Shown here piece by piece: positions 16,583 to 24,126 of a stretch of 64,000 nt of DNA. The first letter of the stretch is position 1. Each line of letters begins with the position of its first letter. Source of the stretch: Alicyclobacillus sp. (GTDB lineage Bacteria; Bacillota; Bacilli; Alicyclobacillales; Alicyclobacillaceae); the NCBI GenBank assembly GCA_023511295.1, contig JAIMBT010000015.1, positions 1 through 64,000 of the forward strand. Reading direction: 5' to 3'. Position numbers and translations under genes: made by a program. Under the pieces are notes generated by a model. It was not told the origin of the DNA. It saw nothing but the letters and a program-made list of their open reading frames with translations, and made no database searches.

Positions 16583-17891
16583 GTTCGAACAACTCCCTTC
16601 CGAGCTTCCCCGGCTCCATCACCCGCATCACCTGAACGCAGAACACCGCGGCAGCGGCCGAGATGGCGGCGCACCCGACGACGACGCCAGGGGTCCAGAG
16701 TGCAGCGCGGCTCGCCGTGAGGACGACCAGCCCGGCCGCAAAGCCGATGAGGACGGGCCGCGCCCGGTCTGGGCGAAGCAGGTCGGAGATGAGGATGGGC
16801 TTGCCCTTGCCGGATGGCTTGCTGTACCGCTTGCTCCACACCAGAAACGGCACAATCTTGTACGCGAAACTCATCACGGTCAGCGTCACCACGCCGAGCA
16901 GGTAGAACGCGACGACGTCCTGCCAACCGGCCGCACCCCGCCCCCACAGAAGCCGGAGTACGAGCAGACACAAACCGACGAGGGCGGCCACAAGGGCCGC
17001 GATGACGCCGCGGATGGGCGACTCCACTTTCTTGCGCATGCGCTTGCGCACGATGCCCCGTACGTCGAGACCGTGGTTTACAAAGGCTGCCAACCCGACG
17101 GCTGCACCAACCCAGAAGAGCGGGCGCACGGGCGACCAGATGGCGCCGAGGATGCACCACAGCGCGACGTGCGCCAGGGCCAGGGTCCAGCGCTGCCGCC
17201 AGGTCGGAAATCCGTGCGACAGCGTGAACATCGGCAGCAGTTTGAAGCTGAACCCCATCACCAAGAACGAGAAGAATCCCCCGACCGCCAAGGTGATGTG
17301 GGTCGCAAGGAGCGGTTCCAGAATGGCGGAGAGTCCCGGCGCCCGCCCCGCGTCCACGAGCACGAGCAGCACCGCCGCCGCGACCGCGAGCATTAAGTAC
17401 ACGTGAGCCGACACCACGAACCCAAACATCGCGTCGCGGTTCTTGGTCCGCAGCAGCGAGATCACCAGCACCACCGCGTAGATGTACACGGCGAGCGCCA
17501 TGAGTGAACCGAACACCAACAATCCGACGCTCCACCACGCGCTCATGGAGACGAACAGGCCGACGAACGCAAGCAAGTACAACCAGAAGTTCCAGCGCGC
17601 GGCGGGAACGCTCGAAATCGGGATCAGAAACGCCACCGTCGTCAACTGGTACACAGCGCCCATCACGAACGACAGCAGGGCGCCGAGCGTGAGCGCGTGC
17701 GTGAGCGCGACGATGTGCGGCGCACCGGGAATCCCCTGCGCCAGCGCGGTCGATTGCACCAGAAAGTCCACTGCGAACAGGGCGAAGCAGATTACGCCGA
17801 GGCACATGTATCGAATCGGCACCGCGAACGGCGGCGATTGGCTTGTGATGACCCCGCCCGGCACCGCACCTGATGGTCCTCGTTCCGGCAC
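16575..17891 (-). CDS. NnrS-like polytopic membrane protein (paralogue B)
   Basis: 438 residues with about 12 helices. The segments THALTLGALLSFVMGAVYQL, KLLPMFTLSHGF and KIVPFLVWSKRYSK match the paralogue at 9477-10760. Candidate haem ligands are the His residues of THALT, ATHIT and LSHG. The GTG at 17891 has GGGGAG 9 nt upstream; an earlier GTG directly abuts the same site. I would treat it as a membrane haem protein of unknown reaction, probably linked to nitric oxide or quinol redox. Confidence 0.7.
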   Translation of the reverse strand: MPERGPSGAVPGGVITSQSPPFAVPIRYMCLGVICFALFAVDFLVQSTALAQGIPGAPHIVALTHALTLGALLSFVMGAVYQLTTVAFLIPISSVPAARWNFWLYLLAFVGLFVSMSAWWSVGLLVFGSLMALAVYIYAVVLVISLLRTKNRDAMFGFVVSAHVYLMLAVAAAVLLVLVDAGRAPGLSAILEPLLATHITLAVGGFFSFLVMGFSFKLLPMFTLSHGFPTWRQRWTLALAHVALWCILGAIWSPVRPLFWVGAAVGLAAFVNHGLDVRGIVRKRMRKKVESPIRGVIAALVAALVGLCLLVLRLLWGRGAAGWQDVVAFYLLGVVTLTVMSFAYKIVPFLVWSKRYSKPSGKGKPILISDLLRPDRARPVLIGFAAGLVVLTASRAALWTPGVVVGCAAISAAAAVFCVQVMRVMEPGKLGRELFERD

Positions 17892-17933
17892 TTCCGACAC
17901 CTCCCCTCTGACACCGTCCGGCCAGGAGACCCG

Positions 17934-18425
17934 TTAATCGCCCGCTTTATCCTTGTGGATCTGCACGCGCACCGTGCCGTTGTCCTGCTCGCTGTCGTCG
18001 ATATCGAACGCGAACCCTCGGTCTTCGAGCTCCGGCAGGAGAAACGCCGGAACCCGCACATTCCAGATTTCGACGCCCAGTTCGCCGCGTTGGCAAGCGT
18101 CGTGGTTGTCGAGAAACTCCAGGGTGCGGACCATCGGGCCCGGCGGATCAAGCTCGCGGTTGTCGAGGTGAAAGTAGGGCAGCGCGCCCTCGTCATCCGG
18201 GTGATAGAACTGCACGACGAAGTGCTCTGGTTCCTCCTCGACCACCGCATGGGTAAACCCCTGCTTCCCGAGCACGCGAATCAGCGGATCTGGCCGAAAC
18301 GTCGCGTGCAGTTCAAACACGTCCGCATCGCCGAGATCCGACACGGTCCCCATGATCCGTTGAAACGGCTCTTCCTTTTTCCGTAACATCTCTCGCACAT
18401 CGAGCACGACAATCTTCCGTTCCAC
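17934..18425 (-). CDS. Tandem DUF2249 protein
   Basis: 163 residues holding two DUF2249-like modules. The first spans about 1-75 (VVLDVREMLRKKEEPFQRI, FELHATFRPDPLIRVLGKQG). The second, more divergent, spans about 85-160 (LDNRELDPPGPMVRTLEFLD, VRVPAFLLPELEDRGFAF). GGGAGG lies 8 nt before the GTG start. It is followed by the NnrS-like gene and is probably transcribed with the small DUF2249 gene upstream. Confidence 0.8.
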   Translation of the reverse strand: MERKIVVLDVREMLRKKEEPFQRIMGTVSDLGDADVFELHATFRPDPLIRVLGKQGFTHAVVEEEPEHFVVQFYHPDDEGALPYFHLDNRELDPPGPMVRTLEFLDNHDACQRGELGVEIWNVRVPAFLLPELEDRGFAFDIDDSEQDNGTVRVQIHKDKAGD

Positions 18426-18462
18426 CTGTATCGCCTCCCTGATTGTCCCCTCGTCCTGCGCC

Positions 18463-18732
18463 TTAGACCGACCGCGCTGGGGTCGCTGCGGCCGGCACCG
18501 CGACCTTCGCAATCTGGACCTGCCACAGTTCCGGTCCGTCCGCGACGTAGGTCCATTCGAACTGCCCTTTGTACTCCGCATCCAGCTGATAGTAGAGCGG
18601 CTTTGGGTCGTGATCGTTAACCAAGAGCATCTTCGTACCCGGCGTGAGTGCGTTCCACACACTGAAGATGGTACGGTGCTTGACCGGGGCCGCGAACTGT
18701 CGAACGTCAATGGTTGCAGCGTACGTCTCCAA
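18463..18732 (-). CDS. DUF2249 protein, left arm of a divergent pair
   Basis: An 89-residue protein with the family's hallmark LLVNDHDPKPLYYQL and the C-terminal strand ELWQVQIAKVAV. A TTG start is chosen because GGAGG lies 9 nt upstream. It is a paralogue of the gene at 18966-19205 (shared LLVNDHDP-PL-YQ), arranged head to head with it. It is first in a minus-strand operon leading into the tandem DUF2249, NnrS-like, MIP18 and kinase genes. Confidence 0.82.
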   Translation of the reverse strand: METYAATIDVRQFAAPVKHRTIFSVWNALTPGTKMLLVNDHDPKPLYYQLDAEYKGQFEWTYVADGPELWQVQIAKVAVPAAATPARSV

Positions 18733-18797
18733 CCTGCAACGCCTCCTGTCCTTGATTCCATCTGGCCTTGACGGCTGCATCCTGAGTTCACGTCCGT

Positions 18798-18840
18798 AGG
18801 GTAGCACGGCTGCAGTGTGCCCGATGTGCTGTGGGTCACA
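18798..18840 (-). promoter_or_regulatory. Crp/Fnr-type site and promoter, minus-strand arm
   Basis: On the minus strand, TGTGA-CCCACA-GCACA covers 18840 down to 18825; one half is imperfect. A weak -10 (TACCCT, 18803-18798) places the start near 18791, about 41.5 bp from the centre. It would drive the DUF2249 gene at 18463-18732 and the genes beyond. Confidence 0.5.
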
Positions 18841-18881
18841 CCTCCCTCGCTGAGTACACCATCCTAGTCCGGTGGATGTGC

Positions 18882-18924
18882 TGTGATGTGCGTCACGATC
18901 TCGCCGTTCGCCGTATCGTACAGT
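18882..18924 (+). promoter_or_regulatory. Crp/Fnr-type site and promoter, plus-strand arm
   Basis: TGTGA-TGTGCG-TCACG (18882-18897) with a TACAGT -10 candidate (18919-18924) gives a predicted start near 18931, about 41.5 bp from the centre. The sequence around the -10 (CGCCGTATCGT) also occurs at the 8651 promoter, suggesting duplicated promoters. Confidence 0.6.
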
Positions 18925-18965
18925 TCGGTTTGAAACGACCTACTACGCCATCAGGAGGGATTGTC

Positions 18966-19205
18966 ATGAGTGAGTTTGCAGCGACGGTCAACGCGACCGA
19001 GTATCCCCCGCACCTGAAACACAAGGTGATCTTCGAGACTTTCGACGGTTTGCAGCCGGGGCAGGCGATGCTGTTGGTGAATGACCACGACCCGCAGCCG
19101 CTTCGCTATCAGTTTGAACTGGAACGGCCAGGGGCTTTCTCCTGGGAGTACATCGAACGCGGACCGGCCGTGTTTCAGATCCGCATCGGCCGGGTACAGG
19201 GATGA
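18966..19205 (+). CDS. DUF2249 protein, right arm of a divergent pair
   Basis: 79 residues, with LKHKVIFETFDGL, LLVNDHDPQPLRYQFELE and VFQIRIGRV. It is about half identical by eye to the divergent neighbour at 18463-18732. GGAGGG precedes the ATG by 5-6 nt. It is the first gene of a three-gene operon with two unknown genes. Confidence 0.85.
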   Translation: MSEFAATVNATEYPPHLKHKVIFETFDGLQPGQAMLLVNDHDPQPLRYQFELERPGAFSWEYIERGPAVFQIRIGRVQG

Positions 19206-19576
19206 CGGCGCGCGTGACGTGGCTCCCCGTGGGTCACGTCGCGCACGGGTACCGGCGCGTGTTTGCCATCTTTGAGGACGATGCCCTGCGGCACGTGGTG
19301 AACTTCGCGCACATGCCGTACGAGCAGGTGTACCGCGTGCGCGAGATGGCGGGCGGCGAAGTGGTGGAGGACCCGGCCCTATGGTGGGGCCTCTCGGTGA
19401 TTCGCGGCCTCGTCGCGGACGGCACCTTGCTGGGTGCTGCGAATCCGGAGACGGCGGATGACGGTTATATTCAGGTCCGGCCGTCCCTCCCCACACCGGA
19501 GGACCTCATCCCGCTGTCCGACTACCGGGACGCGGTTTCAGCCAACGCCCTCGTCCTCTCGGACGAGAGGAGGTGA
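19202..19576 (+). CDS. Unknown 124-residue protein
   Basis: The ATGA overlap couples it to the DUF2249 gene. The sequence (VTWLPVGHVAHGYRRVFAIF, HVVNFAHMPYEQVYRVREM) is soluble with several His residues, which could bind a metal or haem. No recognised family. Confidence 0.7.
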   Translation: MTARVTWLPVGHVAHGYRRVFAIFEDDALRHVVNFAHMPYEQVYRVREMAGGEVVEDPALWWGLSVIRGLVADGTLLGAANPETADDGYIQVRPSLPTPEDLIPLSDYRDAVSANALVLSDERR

Positions 19577-19580
19577 GCCT

Positions 19581-19913
19581 GTGGCAACCGTCGAACACAT
19601 CAGCGAGACGTCCATCCGCATCCACGTCGACGTGGCCGACGCCGTTCGGATGATTGACGAAGCCGCGCGGGACATCACCTGTTACGCGTCAGACATCGTG
19701 ACCATCTACGAGAAGATGCCGTTTTTCGACTACACCAGCTTTTGCTTCTACGCCTATGACAGCGCGCGCCTGTTCGAGTTCATCCTCGGCGTCGACCCGC
19801 GCCAGTACAACTCGTTTTCGCTCGACGCACCGGACGGGTTCTTCTACACCCTCTACGGCGGCATGGCGGCCCTCTACGGTCCTGCCAAGCAGGCTTTGAC
19901 AGCAGCCGGTTGA
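19581..19913 (+). CDS. Unknown 110-residue aromatic-rich protein
   Basis: A GTG start follows GAGGAGGTGAG that overlaps the previous stop. The product is rich in Phe and Tyr (MPFFDYTSFCFYAYDSARLF, DGFFYTLYGGMAALYG) but has no clear membrane helix. It is the last gene before a terminator at 19963. No family is recognised. It may be a small-molecule or partner-binding protein of the DUF2249 operon. Confidence 0.7.
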   Translation: MATVEHISETSIRIHVDVADAVRMIDEAARDITCYASDIVTIYEKMPFFDYTSFCFYAYDSARLFEFILGVDPRQYNSFSLDAPDGFFYTLYGGMAALYGPAKQALTAAG

Positions 19914-19962
19914 GCCCGGACGCCCGGGGCACCGCACCCGAACGAGATGGTCCAGAAAAGGG

Positions 19963-20005
19963 ACACCCCCCGATGGTCAGACCGCACCGCCATCCGGGGG
20001 TGTTT
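19963..20005 (+). terminator. Rho-independent terminator of the 18966-19913 operon
   Basis: ACACCCCCCGATGG (19963-19976) pairs with CCATCCGGGGGTGT (19989-20002) with one mismatch, and TTTT follows at once. Confidence 0.8.
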
Positions 20006-20098
20006 TGCGCGAGATGCAATCGATGGATGGCCCAGCGCCCGGCCGTTTCCGTCGCCCCTTGTCGCGACGGCGCGGCGACCGCAGTCGGGAGACCGGGT

Positions 20099-21379
20099 TC
20101 ACGCTGCCGCGCGGGGCGCAAACGCCCACTGTGCGAGGAAGGCGATGGCACTGAGCGCCGCCAAACTGCCGCCGACCGCGAGCAACCCCGTGGACACGGC
20201 CCCACCCGCCGCCAACCGCAGAAACGCGACCGCCATCAACAGCACGCCGAGGATGCCAGCGGCCACCTGGGCGACCGCCCACCCAGCCGGCGGGCGTCGC
20301 CGCCGCAGCACGTACGGGAACAGCGCGTGCCCGACGCCGTACACGAGGTTCGTCGCGAACCCCAGGAACAGCAGGTGCAACGCGGCGAGCGACAACGGCG
20401 GCAGGCCAAGCAGCAGGCCGATGCCGAGGATGAAGCTGTACACCCACGCGGCCCCCCACGCCAAGCGGCTGGCTGTCCATCCATCCGGCCGCTGCGACCC
20501 GGGCTGCCCGCCGCCCCACAGCCAGCGCAGGGTCACCGCCGCCCAGAGGGCGAACACGAGGCCCAGCAGGCGGAACGCCGCGTCGGCCAGCCAGGCCGGC
20601 CCGACCAAACCTGCTGCCCCGAGAACGGTGGCTATGCCCCAGCCCACCTGCAGGGCGCCGAACATGCGGCCGGACGGGCCCGAAACACCGGCGAAGCGCG
20701 GGAACAGGTGCAACGAGACGGAGAGGACGGTGCCCGCAATCCAACCGTAGTACGTGACAAATGCCGGTGCCGGCGCCAACGCCGCCAGAGGGCTTGTCCA
20801 CGCCCGCACCATCGTCCAACCCGCGGCGAGCAGAAACAGCATCAGCGAGATGTCCGTCCCGCGTTGGGCGACCTTGTCCGTGCGCTGGTAACGGTCGCTG
20901 CGCTGGAGGTAGGCGAGTGGGTGACCTTCGTCCATGGCCATCTCCATCCGGCCGCCCGGGCGGCGCGCTGCGAACACCGCAGACAGGATGTTCACCAGAA
21001 ACACCGCCGGCGCTGCAAATTGGAGCGTATAGCCGAGTCGAAGCAACAGCGGATTCCCTGCCGCGAGCCCACCCACCACGGCGACCACGGCGCTTTCCGC
21101 CACTGCGAGTTGGAACCAACCCACCCACGCCCGCGGCGGGCGAAGCCCAGCCGAGATGGCGAGCACCGCATAGGTCATCCCGTAGATGAGCAGCGTCAGC
21201 CAGCCGAACGGGTTGATCTCCCCGTGGATGGCCCCGACCGTTCCCCACGTCCCCGGGTCGTTCGCCATCCACCCGCCGAGGCCCGCACCGACCACGAAGT
21301 TGACGAAGCTGCACGCGACAAACCCCTTCGGGAGCCATCCCATCCAGTCGTCCCGACCCATCCGTCCATCACGCGCCAC
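20099..21379 (-). CDS. NnrS-like/oxidase subunit I-like membrane protein (paralogue C)
   Basis: A 426-residue protein with about 12 helices, more divergent than the other two. Segments with His include GAIHGEINPFGWLTLLIYGM, LSVSLHLFPRFAG and LAALHLLFLGFATN followed by GVGHALFPYVL. The pattern resembles haem-binding helices of NnrS or nitric oxide reductase-like proteins, but no complete haem-copper site (His-Pro-Glu-Val) is present. The GTG at 21379 overlaps the crp-type gene; an ATG six codons later is the alternative start. Confidence 0.65.
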   Translation of the reverse strand: MARDGRMGRDDWMGWLPKGFVACSFVNFVVGAGLGGWMANDPGTWGTVGAIHGEINPFGWLTLLIYGMTYAVLAISAGLRPPRAWVGWFQLAVAESAVVAVVGGLAAGNPLLLRLGYTLQFAAPAVFLVNILSAVFAARRPGGRMEMAMDEGHPLAYLQRSDRYQRTDKVAQRGTDISLMLFLLAAGWTMVRAWTSPLAALAPAPAFVTYYGWIAGTVLSVSLHLFPRFAGVSGPSGRMFGALQVGWGIATVLGAAGLVGPAWLADAAFRLLGLVFALWAAVTLRWLWGGGQPGSQRPDGWTASRLAWGAAWVYSFILGIGLLLGLPPLSLAALHLLFLGFATNLVYGVGHALFPYVLRRRRPPAGWAVAQVAAGILGVLLMAVAFLRLAAGGAVSTGLLAVGGSLAALSAIAFLAQWAFAPRAAA

Positions 21380-22049
21380 CGTTCAACCGCTCCAGGTGCA
21401 GCACCCACTCGTCCCGCTCGCCGCTCAGTACGCCGTCGCGCCGCAGTTGGTTCCAGATGCGGTTCACCGACTCGCGCGTCATGCCAATCATGTGCGCCAT
21501 CTCGCCGTGCGTGATGGGCAGCTTGACGTAGACGCCGTCTGGACCCGGGGTCCCGTGTTCCTCCGCGAAGTGGCGCAACAGGGCTATCACCCGGTCGTGC
21601 GAGTCGTACACCGCCAGCTCCTGCAGCTTTGCCTGCAGCATCAAGATGCGCTCCCCCATCACGCGCATCACCTTGCGGGCGATATCGGGGTGGTCCGTGA
21701 GGAGCGCGTCGAAGTTCTGGCAGCGGATGGAGAGCAGGTCGCTCGCCTCCATCGCCTGCGCGGTGCCGGGGTACGGGCCATCCTGAAAGAACCCGACGTG
21801 CGGAAACATCTGGCCGCGGCCAAGGATGTTCACGATGTGTTCACGGCCTTCCTCGTCGACTTTCAGCACCTTTATCAGCCCGCGGCGAATGAAGTACACG
21901 GCCTCCCGCTCCTGGCCTTCCATGAACACGTACTCGCCGCGGCTGTAGTGGCGCTCCGCCGCCAAGCTGGAGACGCGCTCCAACTCGGCCGACGTCAGAT
22001 CTCGAAACAGCGAGATCTCACGCAACACCTCCAGCGCACCCTGTGGCAA
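21369..22049 (-). CDS. Crp/Fnr-family transcriptional regulator
   Basis: 226 residues. The N-terminal cyclic-nucleotide-binding fold (EYVFMEGQEREAVYFIRRG) is joined by a long helix to a winged helix with recognition helix MTRESVNRIWNQLRRDG. Its R-E---R pattern is that of Crp, which reads TGTGA. Only one Cys is present, so it is not an Fe-S sensor like Fnr and may sense haem, NO or redox differently. TTG is chosen with GGGAGG 9 nt upstream. It is co-directional with the membrane gene at 20099 and lies between the island and the oxidase operon whose promoters carry TGTGA sites. Confidence 0.92.
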   Translation of the reverse strand: MPQGALEVLREISLFRDLTSAELERVSSLAAERHYSRGEYVFMEGQEREAVYFIRRGLIKVLKVDEEGREHIVNILGRGQMFPHVGFFQDGPYPGTAQAMEASDLLSIRCQNFDALLTDHPDIARKVMRVMGERILMLQAKLQELAVYDSHDRVIALLRHFAEEHGTPGPDGVYVKLPITHGEMAHMIGMTRESVNRIWNQLRRDGVLSGERDEWVLHLERLNGGA

Positions 22050-22124
22050 TCTGTTCGACCTCCCTTCGGCAGTCGGAATGGGGATAAAACGCCAATCTGC
22101 AACCAGAGTGGCCCGACTGCCCAA

Positions 22125-22186
22125 AGAGGTTCACGAACCGCGAGTGCGCCGCCGGAATCGGCACGCCCCTCGTCGCGTGAACCTCT
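22125..22186 (-). terminator. Long stem-loop terminator after ctaB
   Basis: AGAGGTTCACG (22125-22135) pairs perfectly with CGTGAACCTCT (22176-22186) around a nested GTGC/GCAC hairpin. On the minus strand TTT follows. It would end the quinol oxidase-ctaB transcript before the crp-type gene. Confidence 0.6.
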
Positions 22187-22224
22187 CCATATCGCACCCT
22201 TCCAGTTGGAAAGAGTATACCAGA

Positions 22225-23157
22225 TTACACCACTGCGCACAGAGCCATCGCTGTGAACACGGCCGGCAGGTACAACAGCGACGCGAAGAAGGTGCGCTTC
22301 GCCCAAGCCATCTCGCTGTCCGGCTCGCGCAACAGGCGAAGGTTCACGTACAGAAACCAGCCCCCGAAAGCCGCCGCCACGACGGCGTACACCAGCGGGG
22401 ACCGCATGGCGGGTGCCATCGCGACAGACACCGCCAGCAACGCGACCGCGTAGGCCACCATCTGCCGCTTGGTCGCGCGGGCACCGCGGACGACGGGCAT
22501 CATCGGTACACCGGCTCGGGTGTAGTCCTCGTTCTTATACAGCGCTAAGCCCCAGAAGTGGGACGGCGTCCAGAGGAAGATGACCGCGAACATCAGGACG
22601 GCCATCCAGCTCAGGTGATCCGTCACCGCCGCAACGCCGACGAGCGGCGGAAATGCGCCGGCGCCGCCGCCGAGCACGATGTTCTGCGGCGTGTGCCGTT
22701 TCAGCAGCATCGTGTAGACGACACCGTAGTACACGTACCCGGCGCCCGCCAACCAGGCGGACAGCGCGTTGACGGTCGTTGCCAAAAGGACCACCGAGGC
22801 GACGCCGAGCAGCAACGCGAATCCGAAGGCAGCCGGCGCGCTCACGATACCGGCGGGCAGCGGCCGTTTCGCCGTGCGGGTCATCACGGCGTCGATGTCG
22901 CGGTCAAACCACATATTGAGCGCAGCAGACCCGCCCGCCGCGAGCCCAAGCCCCAACAACCCGAGAAGCGTCACGCGGAAGTTCGGCAAACCGCCCGCCG
23001 CGACAATCATCGCGGCGTAACCCGTGAACACCAGCAGCACCACGATGCGCGGTTTGGTCAGGGTCAGGTACGCCTTCGCTGCTGTGCGGAGGTCGCTGCG
23101 GGTCAGCCCGTGTACCGCAGCGACGTGCTCCGCTCGAACCGTGGCCATCTCGCTCAC
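22225..23157 (-). CDS. ctaB: Protohaem IX farnesyltransferase (haem O synthase)
   Basis: This 310-residue polytopic UbiA-family prenyltransferase attaches farnesyl from farnesyl diphosphate to haem B, giving haem O. The two Asp-rich motifs are visible: NMWFDRDIDAVMTRT and the KNEDYTRAGVPM segment, with TPSHFWGLAL between. It directly follows qoxD with an overlapping start (GTGA); an ATG three codons in is the alternative. The need for farnesyl ties it to the mevalonate operon upstream in the window. Confidence 0.95.
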   Translation of the reverse strand: MSEMATVRAEHVAAVHGLTRSDLRTAAKAYLTLTKPRIVVLLVFTGYAAMIVAAGGLPNFRVTLLGLLGLGLAAGGSAALNMWFDRDIDAVMTRTAKRPLPAGIVSAPAAFGFALLLGVASVVLLATTVNALSAWLAGAGYVYYGVVYTMLLKRHTPQNIVLGGGAGAFPPLVGVAAVTDHLSWMAVLMFAVIFLWTPSHFWGLALYKNEDYTRAGVPMMPVVRGARATKRQMVAYAVALLAVSVAMAPAMRSPLVYAVVAAAFGGWFLYVNLRLLREPDSEMAWAKRTFFASLLYLPAVFTAMALCAVV

Positions 23158-23495
23158 CCGACCTGCGCCATGAACGCCGGGAAACTCATAATCCAGACGG
23201 ACATCAGCGCAATCGCAAAGGTGAACAGCAAGCCGAGAATCAGGAACACGGAGTGAAAGGGCGGGCCGTCGCCTTCCGTCACGTGCATGAAGAAATACAG
23301 CTGAACCACAATCTGCAGAGCAGCCAACACGGTGAGCACCACGACCAGCGGGCCCACTGGCAAGGTGTGCTTGACGAGCGCGAGAAGAAACGCGATGGCC
23401 GTCAACACCAGAGACGATGCGTAGCCGACGATGTACTTCGTCGCTTTGTGTTTGTGACCGCCGCTTGAAGGCATTGCGCCGCTAGGGACTGCCAT
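23154..23495 (-). CDS. qoxD: Quinol oxidase subunit IV
   Basis: A 113-residue protein with three helices and the family's VVQLYFFMHVTEGDGPP motif. Subunit IV stabilises the oxidase complex. GGGAGG precedes the ATG. Its stop overlaps ctaB. Confidence 0.93.
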   Translation of the reverse strand: MAVPSGAMPSSGGHKHKATKYIVGYASSLVLTAIAFLLALVKHTLPVGPLVVVLTVLAALQIVVQLYFFMHVTEGDGPPFHSVFLILGLLFTFAIALMSVWIMSFPAFMAQVG

Positions 23496-23496
23496 C

Positions 23497-24126
23497 TCAC
23501 ATCACCCTCCCGGACAGGTACACAATCGTGAAGATGAACACCCAGACCACGTCGAGGAAGTGCCAGTACAGGTTGACCACGAACACCTTGCGCGCGGTAA
23601 CCTTCGTAATACCCCGGCGCGCGACCTGGAGCAACGTCAGGAACATCCAAACCAACCCAATCGACACGTGGCTTCCGTGCGTACCGACAAGCGTGAAGAA
23701 CGCCGACAGGAAAGCGCTGCGTTGCATCGTCGCCCCGACCGCGACGTCACCGACAAACTCCTTGACTTCAAACCCGATAAACGCGAGGCCGAGCAGGATG
23801 GTGACCGCGAGCCACGTCATCAGCCACTTGCGGTTGCCGTTGCGCATCGCAAGGGTGGAGAGCCCACCTGTGAAGCTGCTGGTCAGAAGGAAGAACGTCT
23901 CCAGGGTGAACCCGGGAATATCGAACAACTGCTGCGGCGTCGGGCCGCCGTCGGTGTGCGTGCGCACCACCAGGTAGGTGGCGAACAGGCACCCGAACAG
24001 CAACATGTCCGTCGCAAGGAACAGCCAAAAGCCCAATATCTTGACAGATTGATTCGGGTCTCGATACTCGAGCGGCTTCTCGTCAATCCCGGTCGGGTTG
24101 TGCACCGCGTGCTCCATGACCGCCAT
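23497..24126 (-). CDS. qoxC: Quinol oxidase subunit III
   Basis: 209 residues, five helices, with the typical ILGFWLFLATDMLLFGCLF and GTHGSHVSIGLVWM segments. It belongs to the short subunit III type (five helices) seen in quinol oxidases. The ATG overlaps the qoxB stop by one base and has GGGAGG 8 nt upstream. Confidence 0.95.
   Translation of the reverse strand: MAVMEHAVHNPTGIDEKPLEYRDPNQSVKILGFWLFLATDMLLFGCLFATYLVVRTHTDGGPTPQQLFDIPGFTLETFFLLTSSFTGGLSTLAMRNGNRKWLMTWLAVTILLGLAFIGFEVKEFVGDVAVGATMQRSAFLSAFFTLVGTHGSHVSIGLVWMFLTLLQVARRGITKVTARKVFVVNLYWHFLDVVWVFIFTIVYLSGRVM

Noticed and set aside
19910-21514. 534-codon plus-strand frame opposite the membrane gene at 20099
   Set aside because: High-GC antisense shadow; the minus-strand frame gives clear helices and overlaps the regulator gene as in an operon.
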